Below are positions 52,979 to 62,523 of a DNA stretch of 64,000 nucleotides, in pieces (positions within the stretch are counted from its first letter, which is position 1; every line of letters starts with the position of its first letter). Below the pieces are notes generated by a model. That model worked only from the letters and a program-made list of their open reading frames with translations. It did no database searches and had not been told where the DNA came from. A program made the translations under genes and the position numbers. The DNA comes from Lachnospiraceae bacterium (lineage in GTDB: Bacteria > Bacillota > Clostridia > Lachnospirales > Lachnospiraceae): positions 356,618 to 420,617 of the forward strand of contig JAFUIR010000011.1 of assembly GCA_017468395.1 (NCBI GenBank), given 5' to 3'.

Positions 52979-55201
52979 ATGAAGTTAAATAAAAGATATT
53001 TTCGAAGTATTAAGCATAATTTATCATTTTATGTTTCTTCTACAGTGCTGACCATATTGACATTGTTTCTATTTTTCATGATGAATATTGCAGGAAAATC
53101 TATTAGGGAGTTTGGGGAAGATTTTTTTGCAACTCAAAATATAGAAGATGCGAATTTTACGACTTATCTTCCTATTTCCGAAGAAGAAATAGAATCTCTG
53201 GAAAAAGAGTATGGGGCCAGTCTGGAGCCGCAGTATTACAGTAACATAGAAACGGACGGCGTAACGGCCAGAGTATTCAAAAAGACGAGAGAAATAGACC
53301 TTTACAGTGTAACGGAAGGAAAAGATGCACTTAAAAATGATGAGGTAATCATTTCGGAAGGTTATGCGGTGTATAACGAGGTTTCCATAGGGGATGAACT
53401 AACGATTGGAAGCAAGACATATACTGTGACCGGATTTTTCCAAAGACCGGATTATTTATATATGCTTCAGAATGAAAGTGACTCTTATAAAAATGTCACT
53501 ACATTCTTTCTTGCGTATGTAACAGACGAGGAATTTGAAAGTTTAGGTGGTGAAAATTGTCTCTATTTGGTTTGCTATGGGGAAGACAATCAAAGCGAAT
53601 TTCGCAAAGAAATCAATGAGAAATTTCATATGCGTACTTACATATCTGCAAAAGAGAATATGCGGATTGATATGGTATTAATGCAAGCAGATATGTTTAT
53701 TGTAATATCTTATATCATTTTGGCTGTTATGCCCCTGATTGTTGTGATTCTCGTCAGCATTGTTATCAACCGTAAAGTAAAATCTGAGCAGAAAATGATA
53801 GGCACATTAACTGCTCTTGGTTACAAAAAAGGTAAACTGATGCTTCATTACGCAGGCTTTGCAATGATTCCGGGATTGTTTGGAGGGGGATTGGCTGCAA
53901 TCTTTACAATGATATTTGCACAACCCTTTGGCGAAATCGGATTAATGGATTATGAGCCTATGCGGATAGAGTGCCATTTGGACCCCATAGCTGCAATTAT
54001 AGGAATTGTCGTTCCTACAGTAATGTATGTGTTGGCAGCAATGAATTCAGTTAACAAACTGCTCAAAAAGGATACTGTACTTTTGTTAAACGGAAATGAC
54101 AAACAGGGGGAAAAGGGACGCAGAAATTTATTGGTAAAAAGCAAAGTGTCTTTTCGGTTTAAATATGCACTGCGTTCGTTGATTGGAAATCCTTCCAGGA
54201 CATTTGTAGTTCTTTTGGGTATTTTTCTTGGAAGTTATATAGCGCTTTTGGGCTATAGTCTTTTGGATACTATGGAATATACAAAGGATACTATGGTTGA
54301 CAAAATGGGAAGTTTTGAGTATCAGTATGTGCTCAATGAACTAACCGAAGGAAACGGATACGGCGGGGAACCCGTTATAATGTCTGCAATGGAAAGCAAA
54401 GAGGGAGAACAATTCAGCATTATCGGTACATCCGATACGAATCCTTATCTGAGTTTAAAAGATGTGCAGGGAAACCAGGTGAAACTGGAAGATGGATATT
54501 ACATTACAAATGTCATGGCAATATTGCAAAATGTTCAAAGCGGCGATAAACTTACAATTTTCAATCCTTTGACTTTGGAAGAATATGAGATTACGGTTGC
54601 CGGGATTTTGGATAATGACATGCAAAATGCAATATTTACCAATAGAGAAAATGCCGCCGGGATTCTGGATATCAAGAAAGAAGTCAGCAATGTAATTATG
54701 AGTGACAAGGCACTGGATATTCCTGAGTCTAAGGTTATCCAGACTATTAAAAAAACAGATGCCAAGGAACAATTTGAAAATATGTCAAGTCAAATGAATG
54801 TAATGATATATTTTTTGATTGGTATAGGTGCGGTTATTTGTGTGGCATCTATATATGTTGCTGTGAACATGTTGGTAACGGAGAACCGGTCTAATATCTC
54901 TATGCTGAAAGTATTGGGTTACAAAGATAAACAAATCAATCAGATTGTATTAAGGGTAAATCATATCTTGTTGCCCATAGGAATTCTTGTAAGCATTCCG
55001 CTGGTACTTGCTTCGATAAACGGTTTTATGGTTTGGATGGCAACGTTTATCGGTGTTCTGCCGAAGGCATACATTGCACCTTGGAGTTTTGTTTATACAA
55101 CCATTCTGGCTTGCTGTAGTTATTTTGGCTCGCTGTTTTTATTGAGACGCAAGGTGTCCAAAGTAGATATGGTGGAAAGTTTGAAGGACAACCGGGAATA
55201 A
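52979..55201 (+). CDS. FtsX-like ABC transporter permease
   Basis: The protein has 740 residues from the ATG at 52979, which follows AAGGAGG; a longer frame overlapping the ATPase gene is not needed. One N-terminal helix (about 17-37) is followed by an extracellular domain (about 40-240), then helices and an FtsX core, a second extracellular domain (about 440-600) and a final FtsX core (about 610-735). The duplicated FtsX arrangement resembles MacB-like or BceB-like transporters that act as mechanotransducers or exporters. The riboswitch suggests control by Mn2+, so a role in metal or envelope homeostasis is inferred. Confidence 0.9.
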   Translation: MKLNKRYFRSIKHNLSFYVSSTVLTILTLFLFFMMNIAGKSIREFGEDFFATQNIEDANFTTYLPISEEEIESLEKEYGASLEPQYYSNIETDGVTARVFKKTREIDLYSVTEGKDALKNDEVIISEGYAVYNEVSIGDELTIGSKTYTVTGFFQRPDYLYMLQNESDSYKNVTTFFLAYVTDEEFESLGGENCLYLVCYGEDNQSEFRKEINEKFHMRTYISAKENMRIDMVLMQADMFIVISYIILAVMPLIVVILVSIVINRKVKSEQKMIGTLTALGYKKGKLMLHYAGFAMIPGLFGGGLAAIFTMIFAQPFGEIGLMDYEPMRIECHLDPIAAIIGIVVPTVMYVLAAMNSVNKLLKKDTVLLLNGNDKQGEKGRRNLLVKSKVSFRFKYALRSLIGNPSRTFVVLLGIFLGSYIALLGYSLLDTMEYTKDTMVDKMGSFEYQYVLNELTEGNGYGGEPVIMSAMESKEGEQFSIIGTSDTNPYLSLKDVQGNQVKLEDGYYITNVMAILQNVQSGDKLTIFNPLTLEEYEITVAGILDNDMQNAIFTNRENAAGILDIKKEVSNVIMSDKALDIPESKVIQTIKKTDAKEQFENMSSQMNVMIYFLIGIGAVICVASIYVAVNMLVTENRSNISMLKVLGYKDKQINQIVLRVNHILLPIGILVSIPLVLASINGFMVWMATFIGVLPKAYIAPWSFVYTTILACCSYFGSLFLLRRKVSKVDMVESLKDNRE

Positions 55202-55206
55202 AGTTT

Positions 55207-55359
55207 ATGGACTGTTTGCAACGTTGGTTTTCGCAACCGGTATGTGCTTTGACTGGAAAAACAGTGAAAGAAACAAAAGAAAGACTTGCGAACGATAAAA
55301 AAGATTGTAAAATGGAAAGTACAGAGTGTGAAAAGGACACCGAGACAATAGAAAAATAA
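55207..55359 (+). CDS. possible small protein of 50 residues
   Basis: An ATG at 55207, 3 bases after the permease stop, opens a frame of 50 codons ending at TAA 55357-55359. The predicted product is Lys/Glu-rich with four Cys and has no membrane helix. No proper ribosome site precedes it, although coupling to the permease gene is possible. A candidate promoter for the next gene lies inside it. I do not recognise it and it may be chance. Confidence 0.25.
   Translation: MDCLQRWFSQPVCALTGKTVKETKERLANDKKDCKMESTECEKDTETIEK
55286..55313 (+). promoter_or_regulatory. candidate promoter for the second DegV gene
   Basis: TTGCGA (55286-55291), a 16-base spacer and TAAAAT (55308-55313), about 65 bases before the start codon. 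Confidence 0.4.
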
Positions 55360-55377
55360 AAAGAGAAGGAAAATTGT

Positions 55378-56253
55378 ATGAAGCTTATTGGAGTAGTAAC
55401 AGACAGTCACGGAGGAATATCACAGGAGGAAGCAAAGAAATTGGGGGTAAAAGTACTTCCCATGCCCTTTTATTTCGGTGACGATTGTTACTACGAAGGG
55501 GTTTCCATAACAAGAGAAGAGTTTTTTAGAAGATTAAGGGCAAAAGAAAAAGTGTCAACCTCCCAGCCTTCGCCGGATTCGGTAATGGCATTGTGGAGGG
55601 AAAGTCTGCAGGAGTTTGAACAGATTCTTTATATGCCCATCAGTAGCGGACTCAGTGGGTCATGCGATACTGCAAAGATGTTGGCAAAACAGGAAGAATT
55701 TGCAGGTAAAGTGTTTGTAGTGGACAACGGCAGGGTTTCTACGCCTATGCACAGGTCTATTTTGGACGCTCTGGAACTGATTGATGAAGGGTATAGTGCA
55801 GAAGAAATCTGCGCCATTCTGGAAGAAGCCAGAGATAAAATGGTAATTTATGTTGCGGTAGAAACGTTGGAACATTTAAAACAGGGTGGCCGGGTAACAC
55901 CTGCAACAGCAGCGCTGGGTACTATTTTAAATATCAAGCCGATTTTAAAATTTGATGTAGGTATTTTGGAAACATATAAAAAGTGCCGCGGAATGAAGAA
56001 GGCGAGACGTGAAATGCTTGAAGCAATGAAACACGAGTTTGAAACAACTTTCCGCGAGTATTATGAAAAAAATGAGGTGTATCTATTGGCGGCTTCCAGC
56101 GCAGACGAAGAAACTACCAAAGGGTGGTTGGAGGAAATTAAAGCATTTTTCCACGGCATGGAAGTGCTGTGCGATGAATTGTCTATGGGACTTTCCTGCC
56201 ACATAGGAGAAGACGGTCTGGGAATCGGATGTTCCTGCAGACCAAGAAGATAA
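55378..56253 (+). CDS. DegV family fatty-acid-binding protein
   Basis: The 291-residue protein has LIGVVTDSHGGIS at the start, the VSTSQPSPDSV and SSGLSGSCDTA segments around the bound fatty-acid head group, and the GGRVTPATAALGTILNIKP block. It differs clearly from the DegV at 44201, so the two may prefer different fatty acids. The ATG follows AGAAGGAA. A terminator follows at 56315. Confidence 0.92.
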   Translation: MKLIGVVTDSHGGISQEEAKKLGVKVLPMPFYFGDDCYYEGVSITREEFFRRLRAKEKVSTSQPSPDSVMALWRESLQEFEQILYMPISSGLSGSCDTAKMLAKQEEFAGKVFVVDNGRVSTPMHRSILDALELIDEGYSAEEICAILEEARDKMVIYVAVETLEHLKQGGRVTPATAALGTILNIKPILKFDVGILETYKKCRGMKKARREMLEAMKHEFETTFREYYEKNEVYLLAASSADEETTKGWLEEIKAFFHGMEVLCDELSMGLSCHIGEDGLGIGCSCRPRR

Positions 56254-56314
56254 GTTTAATTTTGGTGACTTATTAATATTTGAATGTTGTCAGACTGATT
56301 TCACAATCAAAAAT

Positions 56315-56367
56315 AACCAAAATACGGGTGATTTGCCACTGCATCGGAACCCGGTTTTGGTTTTTTT
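56315..56367 (+). terminator. intrinsic terminator after the second DegV gene
   Basis: AACCAAAATACGGGT pairs with ACCCGGTTTTGGTT (one bulge) across a loop of about 20 bases, followed by TTTTTTT. Confidence 0.75.
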
Positions 56368-56452
56368 GATTATGAAGAATTTTGCAGGTAACACACATAG
56401 CAAACGTCACACATTATAGAAAACACAAAATGTAAGATTACACAAATAATTA

Positions 56453-56481
56453 TTGACAAAATAACAAACATGTATTAACAT
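56453..56481 (+). promoter_or_regulatory. promoter for the Rpn-family nuclease gene, with leader hairpins
   Basis: TTGACA (56453-56458), a 17-base spacer and TTAACA (56476-56481). The leader then has two small hairpins, GTGCG-AAT-CGCAC (56509-56521) and GGCAG-TTT-CTGCC (56526-56538). I see nothing else in the 346-base gap besides these and the terminator. Confidence 0.5.
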
Positions 56482-56599
56482 CTAAACATATCTAAAATTC
56501 TTTTAGAGGTGCGAATCGCACATTCGGCAGTTTCTGCCAATTTTACTCACTAACGAAGGGATGGCAGGAACAAAAGGGTTCCTGCAGAAAGGAACAACT

Positions 56600-57532
56600 A
56601 TGGAAAAAGAACTGAATAATGGCGCACTGGGAGCAAAGGAAGTAACTGTAAATTTGAGCAATTTTGCCCTGTTTTTGTCTGTAATGCGGGAAAAACGTGC
56701 CTACCAGAACACCTTAAGTATTATCATGGAGGAGCAGGACATCTGTATCCGTGAGGTAAAGGTAGAGAGGGTGGTTCTGAATAAGTCCGGAAAAAGGGCA
56801 ATCCGGTTGGACGCATGGGCCATGTCGGAGGACGAGCGGCAGTTTAATATGGAAATGGAAAACCACAGTGAGAAAGACTTTATTCCCAAGCGTTCCAGGT
56901 ATTATCAAAGCCTTATGGATGCGCCTGTCTTAAAGTCTGGGAAAGATACCAAATATAAAGATTTGCCTTCCACAGTCATTATCTTTATTACTCAGGATGA
57001 TATTTTCAAGAAAGACAGAGCAAAGTACACCTTTACGGAGCAGTGCGAAGAGGTGGCTGATTTAAAGTTAGAGGATGGAACCACAAAAATATTTTTGAAT
57101 ATGACCAGTAAAAACGGTACACCGGAGTTGGTAAGTCTGTTACAATATATGAAAGAGACAAATATAAACAATCCGGAGATACTGGTAAAAGATGAGCGGA
57201 TTTTGGAATTAGATGCAATTGTCAATGAAGTGAAGGAATCGGAAGAATGGGAGGAAGTAAAAATGGACATTCTGGATTATGGAATTGAAATGGGCAAAGA
57301 GATTGGAAGAGCAGAAGGAATAGAGCAAGGAATAGAGCAAGGAATAGAGCAAGGTGAGATTCTCACCTTAGTAAATCAGGTGAGCAAAAAACTTCAAAAA
57401 GGATTGGTGGTAGCAGAGATAGCAAATCATTTGGAGGAACCGACGGAGAAAATACAAAAAATTGTTGATTGTATTAATCAGGGAATGGACGTAGGTGAAA
57501 TATACCTGCTTTGCGGGGAAGAAAAATCATAA
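56600..57532 (+). CDS. Rpn-family PD-(D/E)XK nuclease / putative transposase
   Basis: The protein has 310 residues from the ATG at 56600, which follows AAAGGA; an upstream ATG at 56561 is less well placed. The N-terminal half has the nuclease core: Asp in IRLDAWA and the ExE-type NMEMEN, then KRSRYYQSLMD. Rpn proteins promote recA-independent recombination and are amplified in many gut bacteria. A low-complexity EGIEQG segment, encoded by a 12-base tandem repeat, precedes a C-terminal helical region. This repeat is common in the family and can vary in copy number. No inverted repeats typical of an IS flank it. Confidence 0.85.
   Translation: MEKELNNGALGAKEVTVNLSNFALFLSVMREKRAYQNTLSIIMEEQDICIREVKVERVVLNKSGKRAIRLDAWAMSEDERQFNMEMENHSEKDFIPKRSRYYQSLMDAPVLKSGKDTKYKDLPSTVIIFITQDDIFKKDRAKYTFTEQCEEVADLKLEDGTTKIFLNMTSKNGTPELVSLLQYMKETNINNPEILVKDERILELDAIVNEVKESEEWEEVKMDILDYGIEMGKEIGRAEGIEQGIEQGIEQGEILTLVNQVSKKLQKGLVVAEIANHLEEPTEKIQKIVDCINQGMDVGEIYLLCGEEKS
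57317..57352 (+). repeat. 12-base tandem repeat, three copies
   Basis: GGAATAGAGCAA occurs three times in a row inside the Rpn gene, encoding Gly-Ile-Glu-Gln each time. The frame is kept whatever the copy number. Confidence 0.95.
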
Positions 57533-57630
57533 CAATAGTTTGATAGTAGAGTGGCTTGCGGGCAAGAGGGGCATAGTTACCTTTCTATAAAAAAACAAGT
57601 ATCAAAAGTAGAAAAAAGCGGGTATACGAA

Positions 57631-57673
57631 GACGGACATTTCAAGGTATAATCTACCTAGAATGTCTGTTTTT
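57631..57673 (+). terminator. probable terminator after the Rpn gene
   Basis: GACGGACATT and AATGTCTGTT pair (one G-U) across a 20-base loop and end in TTTTT. The loop contains GTATAAT, which could also be a -10 box for the next gene. Confidence 0.55.
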
Positions 57674-57729
57674 GTTGTGGTAACAAAGAAGGTTACAGAA
57701 TGGTTTACATAACTATTAGGAGGTAGAAA

Positions 57730-59799
57730 ATGGCAGTTAGACAGGATGGAAACAAACTGATTATAGAAAGAGGTGTCAGTCAGGTTTGGATTGAGCCTTG
57801 GGGAGAAAATTCCCTTCGCGTACGCATGACCTGCGAACCTATTATGGACGGAAATGATTGGGCGCTCTGTGAGAAAATAAAGGAGTGTCCGGCTGAGATA
57901 GCATTTGAAGAAATTGATACCACAGACCCCTGGTATAAAGGGGAAGAGTGGGCGAAGTACCACCAGACGGGGATTGTGGCTACGTTGAAGAACGGTAATA
58001 TCGTAGCAAAAGTAAACCCTGAAGGGTGGATTAGTTATTACAATGCCAAAGGGGAACTTTTAACGGAGGAATATTGGAGAACACGAGACAGAATTAACCG
58101 GTATTGTGTACCTCTTCGCGTAGAAGGCAGACAGATGAAGCCCATTTTGGGAAGTACAGATTACGAACTGACTGCAAGATTTGAGGCTTTTGACGATGAA
58201 AAAATCTTTGGTATGGGTCAGTATCAGGAAAAGAATCTGAACAAGAAGGGGGCTATTTTGGAACTGGCACACCGTAATTCTCAGGCAAGTGTACCTTTCT
58301 ATGTTTCCAGCAGAGGTTATGGTTTCCTTTGGAACAATCCGGCCATAGGTACTGCATCCTTTGGCGCAAACAAAACAGAATGGTATGCCAAAACTACCCG
58401 CAAGATGGATTACTTTATCACCGCAGGCGATACTCCTGCACAGATTGAAAAGCAGTACAGCGATGCTGTAGGCCGGACACCGATGATGCCTGAATTCGGT
58501 CTGGGTTACTGGCAGTGTAAACTGCGTTATCGCAATCAGGATGAGATTTTGGCGGTGGCAAGAGAGCATAAGCGCCGTGGGCTTCCCATGGACGCCATCG
58601 TTGTGGACTTTTTCCATTGGACCATGCAGGGTGAGTTTAAGTTTGAGCCCAGAGATTGGCCGGATCCCGATGCCATGGTAAAAGAACTGAAAGAACTGGG
58701 AATCGAGACTGTAGTTTCTGTATGGCCCACCATTGACGAGCGCAGTGAGAACTTTGGCGAGATGAACAGCAAGGGCTATCTGGTGCGGGCAGACCGCGGT
58801 AACAGCAATCATATGACTTGGATGGGAAATACGGTGTTCTATGATGCGACACATCCCGGTGCTCAGAAATTTGTTTGGGAAAAATGTAAGGAAAATTATT
58901 ATAAAAAAGGCATCCGCATTTTCTGGCTGGATGAGGCGGAACCGGAATATGGTCCTTATGATTTTGACAATTACCGCTATTATGCCGGACCTGCACTTCA
59001 GTGTACCAATATTTACCCCAATATGTACGCAAAAGGCTTCTACGATGGTTTGAAAGAAGCGGGAGAAAAAGAGATTCTTTCTCTGGTGCGCTGCGCATGG
59101 GCCGGGGGGCAAAAGTATGGTGCCCTGACTTGGTCAGGAGATATTCATTCTTCTTTCCGTGCTATGAGAGAGCAGTTGCAGGCGGGGCTTAATATGGGTA
59201 TGGCAGGTATTCCCTGGTGGACTTCCGATATTGGCGGATTCATCGGCGGTGATATTTCAGACCCCTATTTTAAAGAGTTGCTGCTCCGGTGGTTTGCGTG
59301 GGGAGCATTTTGTCCGGTGTTCCGTATGCACGGCGAGCGTTCACCTTGGTATGAAAGAGAACAGGAATTTATTAACAATGTGCGTCAGCTTACTTCAGGT
59401 CAGGATAACGAGGTGTGGAGTTTCGGAGAAGATAATTATGAAATTTTGAAAGAGTATCTCTTCGTCCGTGAAAGACTTCGTCCTTACATCCGTGAGGTTA
59501 TGAGAGAGGCCAGTGAAACAGGTGCGCCGGTAATGCGTCCTATGTTCTTTGATTTCCCGGAAGACAAGGTTTGCTGGGAAACAGAAGACCAGTATATGTT
59601 TGGTCCCGACCTTTTGGTGGCACCTGTTATGGAAATCGGCATGCGCAGCAGAAGTGTATATCTGCCTGCCGGTCTTAAGTGGACCGATGCCAAGAGCGGC
59701 AAGGTTTACGAGGGTGGACAGAGAGTAGAAGTGGATGCACCTGTAGATATTATTCCGGTGTTTGTAAGAGAAGGAAAAACTTACGAAATATATAAATAA
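57730..59799 (+). CDS. glycoside hydrolase family 31 (alpha-glucosidase/xylosidase)
   Basis: The 689-residue enzyme has an N-terminal beta-sandwich (about 1-235), a TIM barrel (about 240-570) and a C-terminal beta domain. The nucleophile is Asp401 in FWLDEAEPE, and the acid/base is probably Asp471 in SGDIHSSF. It probably releases alpha-glucose or alpha-xylose from oligosaccharides in the cytoplasm, since there is no signal peptide. The ATG follows TAGGAGG. It is followed by a terminator and then a serine hydrolase gene; no transporter lies near. Confidence 0.92.
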   Translation: MAVRQDGNKLIIERGVSQVWIEPWGENSLRVRMTCEPIMDGNDWALCEKIKECPAEIAFEEIDTTDPWYKGEEWAKYHQTGIVATLKNGNIVAKVNPEGWISYYNAKGELLTEEYWRTRDRINRYCVPLRVEGRQMKPILGSTDYELTARFEAFDDEKIFGMGQYQEKNLNKKGAILELAHRNSQASVPFYVSSRGYGFLWNNPAIGTASFGANKTEWYAKTTRKMDYFITAGDTPAQIEKQYSDAVGRTPMMPEFGLGYWQCKLRYRNQDEILAVAREHKRRGLPMDAIVVDFFHWTMQGEFKFEPRDWPDPDAMVKELKELGIETVVSVWPTIDERSENFGEMNSKGYLVRADRGNSNHMTWMGNTVFYDATHPGAQKFVWEKCKENYYKKGIRIFWLDEAEPEYGPYDFDNYRYYAGPALQCTNIYPNMYAKGFYDGLKEAGEKEILSLVRCAWAGGQKYGALTWSGDIHSSFRAMREQLQAGLNMGMAGIPWWTSDIGGFIGGDISDPYFKELLLRWFAWGAFCPVFRMHGERSPWYEREQEFINNVRQLTSGQDNEVWSFGEDNYEILKEYLFVRERLRPYIREVMREASETGAPVMRPMFFDFPEDKVCWETEDQYMFGPDLLVAPVMEIGMRSRSVYLPAGLKWTDAKSGKVYEGGQRVEVDAPVDIIPVFVREGKTYEIYK

Positions 59800-59805
59800 A
59801 TATAT

Positions 59806-59836
59806 AATCCGGGCTTCTTTGGAGGTCCGGATTTTT
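59806..59836 (+). terminator. intrinsic terminator after the GH31 gene
   Basis: AATCCGG and CCGGATT, extended by G-U pairs, form a stem ending in TTTTT. Confidence 0.7.
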
Positions 59837-59861
59837 CGAGAATAAAGGGATGGAGAAAATA

Positions 59862-61040
59862 ATGAACGGATTAAAGGAAACAATTGATAAAATAGTGACG
59901 GAAGGTATGGCGCAGGATAATATGACCGGTGCCAATGTTCTTGTGTTGCACAAAGGACAAGTGATTTTCCGGGAAAGTTACGGATATGCAGATAGAGAGA
60001 ATCAAGTGCCTATGAAAGATGATACCATCTTTAAATTGTATTCCATGAGTAAACCTGTTACGTCTGCAGCGGCCATGATTGCTGTGGAAAAGGGACTTAT
60101 CGGTATTCAGGACCCGGTAAGCAAGTACTTGCCGGAGTATGGGAATTTAAAAGTTTATAATACTGATGGAACCGTCCGACCGGCAAAAACGGAAATGACA
60201 GTTTTCCAGCTTCTTACCATGACATCAGCACTTTGTTATCCGAATATTGATACTCCTACCGGTATGGATATGTGTAAGGTGTTCGATGCTGCTAAGGAGA
60301 AATTACTTCGCGGTGAGCACACAAGTACCAGAGAGTATTGCAGACTGATTGCAGGAGTTCCTTTGGATTTCGACCCGGGCGAAAGGTGGGCTTACGGACT
60401 TTCTGCGGACGTGCTGGGCTGTATTATTGAGGTGGCATCGGGACAAAAATTAAGTGAATTTATGAAAGCGGAGTTGTTTGAGCCTTTGGAAATGACAGAT
60501 ACGGATTTTTATGTGCCGAAGGAAAAATGGCACCGATTGGCGCAGTGGTACTTGAAGGATGAGACGACGGGAAAACTGAATGTGTTTGAAGATATACATT
60601 TAGGTGTGGGAAAATATGATGAAGCGCCGCTTTTTGAATCCGGCGGTGCAGGTTTGGTATCCACACTGGAAGATTACAGCCATTTTGCACAGATGATGAT
60701 TAATGGCGGTAATTATAAGGGACGCCAAATCTTAAAACCGGAAAGTATTGAAATGATGTCCAAGGACCAGTTGAAAACGGAGCAAAAGGTGCGGTTTGAC
60801 TGGGACAGTGTCAAAGGGCATGGCTACGGATTTTTGATGCGCGTACTTTTGGATCCTAAGGAAGCGGCTACTAAGGCTACAAAGGGTGAATTTGGCTGGG
60901 ACGGCTGGACCGGTACATATGTGATCATGAACCCTGCGCAGGAACTTTTGATTGTTTATTTGATTCAGCGGGTGGGCTCCGGTACAACGCCGGAAGTGCT
61001 TGCGATAAAAAATGCTGTATATGATGCGGTTTTGTGCTAA
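59862..61040 (+). CDS. beta-lactamase-class-C-type serine hydrolase
   Basis: The protein has 392 residues from the ATG at 59862, preceded by GGAG at 6 bases; an ATG at 59850 has poor spacing. The SxxK motif is Ser61-Met-Ser-Lys64 and the second motif is Tyr178-Gly-Leu rather than the YxN of true class C enzymes, as in esterases of this family. GWDGWTGTY near the C-terminus replaces the KTG region. No signal peptide is seen, so an intracellular esterase or peptidase is likely. The substrate is unknown. Confidence 0.88.
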   Translation: MNGLKETIDKIVTEGMAQDNMTGANVLVLHKGQVIFRESYGYADRENQVPMKDDTIFKLYSMSKPVTSAAAMIAVEKGLIGIQDPVSKYLPEYGNLKVYNTDGTVRPAKTEMTVFQLLTMTSALCYPNIDTPTGMDMCKVFDAAKEKLLRGEHTSTREYCRLIAGVPLDFDPGERWAYGLSADVLGCIIEVASGQKLSEFMKAELFEPLEMTDTDFYVPKEKWHRLAQWYLKDETTGKLNVFEDIHLGVGKYDEAPLFESGGAGLVSTLEDYSHFAQMMINGGNYKGRQILKPESIEMMSKDQLKTEQKVRFDWDSVKGHGYGFLMRVLLDPKEAATKATKGEFGWDGWTGTYVIMNPAQELLIVYLIQRVGSGTTPEVLAIKNAVYDAVLC

Positions 61041-61076
61041 AATAAAAAAGTTAAAAAACGAAAACGAGAGTAAAGC

Positions 61077-62399
61077 ATGAATATTTTGACGTTGGAAAAT
61101 ATCACAAAAGCATATGGAGAACGCAAACTTTTTGACGATGTTTCTTTTTACTTGCAAGAAGGAGAAAAAGTGGGGGTTATCGGCATTAACGGAACCGGAA
61201 AAACTACCCTTCTTAGGATGGTGGCGGGAGTGGAGGAACCGGACGAGGGAAGAGTGGTGACTGCTTCTAATATAAAAGTGCGCTATTTGCCCCAAAATCC
61301 GGAATTCAATCCTGCGGATACGGTGATTCAGGCAGTACTCCGGGATAACGGTGAGGAAATTTATGGATTTCATGCGGAAAGCGAAGCAAAATCCATGCTG
61401 ACTAAACTGGGGGTATCTGATTTTGAGAGAACCTGCGAGGGGCTTTCCGGGGGAGAGCGTAAGAGGCTGGCACTGGTGTCGGTACTTCTTTCTCCGGCAG
61501 AACTTTTGATTTTGGACGAGCCCACCAACCATTTGGACAATGAAATGGCGGATTGGCTGGAGGAACAACTGAAAAAGCGAAAAGGCGCCATGATTATGGT
61601 AACCCACGACCGCTATTTTTTGGACAGTGTCACAGAGCGTATTGTGGAAATTGATAAAGGGAAGATCTATTCCTACGAGGCCAATTATTCCGGTTATCTG
61701 GCTTTGAAGGCAGAGCGGGAAGAAATGGCGCAGGCCAGCGAGAGAAAACGCCAGTCCATTTTGCGGGTGGAAATAGAGTGGATGCAGCGCGGCGCAAGGG
61801 CAAGGTCTACTAAGCAAAAAGCCCACATACAGAGATATGAAGCGTTGCGGGACCAGACGGCTCCTGTAAAAGACAAGACGGTGGAATTAGGTTCAGTGGC
61901 ATCCAGACTGGGCAGAACCACGGTGGAAATAGAACACCTGAGTAAAACTTATGGTGAAAAGACTCTGATAAAAGATTTTTCATACATTTTTCTGAAAAAT
62001 GACAGAGTGGGTATTGTGGGACCAAACGGTTGCGGAAAAAGTACGCTGATGAAAATGATTATGGGTCTGGAGCAGCCGGACGAGGGGAATATAGTCATTG
62101 GGCAGACAATAAAAATCGGTTACTATGCCCAGGTAATCGGAGAGCAGGAAATGCCTGCAGGCAAGAGAGTGATTGATTATATCCGTGATGTGGCAGAGTT
62201 TGTTGAAACTGATGAGGGTAAGATTTCGGCAGCCAAAATGCTGGAACGTTTTTTGTTTGAAGGCGAAGAGCAATATGGTCTGATTGGAAAACTTTCAGGA
62301 GGCGAGAAAAGACGTTTAAACCTGCTAAAGGTTCTCATGGGTGCACCAAATGTACTGATTTTGGATGTAAACTGTAGTACCCTTTTAAGGTGTGCATAG
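61077..62399 (+). pseudogene. ABC-F family ATPase, truncated at the second Walker B motif
   Basis: The frame gives 440 residues: the first ATPase domain with GINGTGKTT, the LSGGERKRLAL signature and LLILDEPTNHLD, a basic linker arm, and the second domain with GPNGCGKST and LSGGEKRRLNLL. It then ends at LILD followed by a foreign tail of nine residues and a TAG. Homology stops at about 62367; the catalytic Glu, D-loop and switch His of the second site, plus the usual last about 100-150 residues, are missing. ABC-F proteins act on the ribosome and need two complete sites, so the product is probably inactive. The intact relative at 62556 lies directly downstream, which suggests an insertion or rearrangement. 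Confidence 0.85.
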
Positions 62400-62481
62400 A
62401 GTGTATTGTGTAATAAAATAGGTGTAAAAAGAACAGGATACACAAAAATATCATAGAACTGTGTATAGTGTAGTAAAGGAT

Positions 62482-62512
62482 GTAGTCAAAATAAGATGAC
62501 TACTTTTTTATT
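62482..62512 (+). terminator. terminator-like hairpin before the second ABC-F gene
   Basis: GTAGTCA (62482-62488) and TGACTAC (62497-62503) form a 7-base-pair stem followed by TTTTTT. Confidence 0.7.
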
Positions 62513-62523
62513 AGGTGTATAAT
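62496..62523 (+). promoter_or_regulatory. candidate promoter for the second ABC-F gene
   Basis: ATGACT (62496-62501), a 16-base spacer and TATAAT (62518-62523), 33 bases before the start codon. The -35 box is part of the hairpin stem. Confidence 0.5.

Noticed and set aside
57652-57658. GTATAAT as promoter of the GH31 gene
   Set aside because: No -35 box at a suitable distance was found, and the sequence is in the loop of a terminator-like hairpin.
56254-57729. Classical insertion sequence around the Rpn gene
   Set aside because: No terminal inverted repeats or target duplications were found around it; Rpn genes do not need them.
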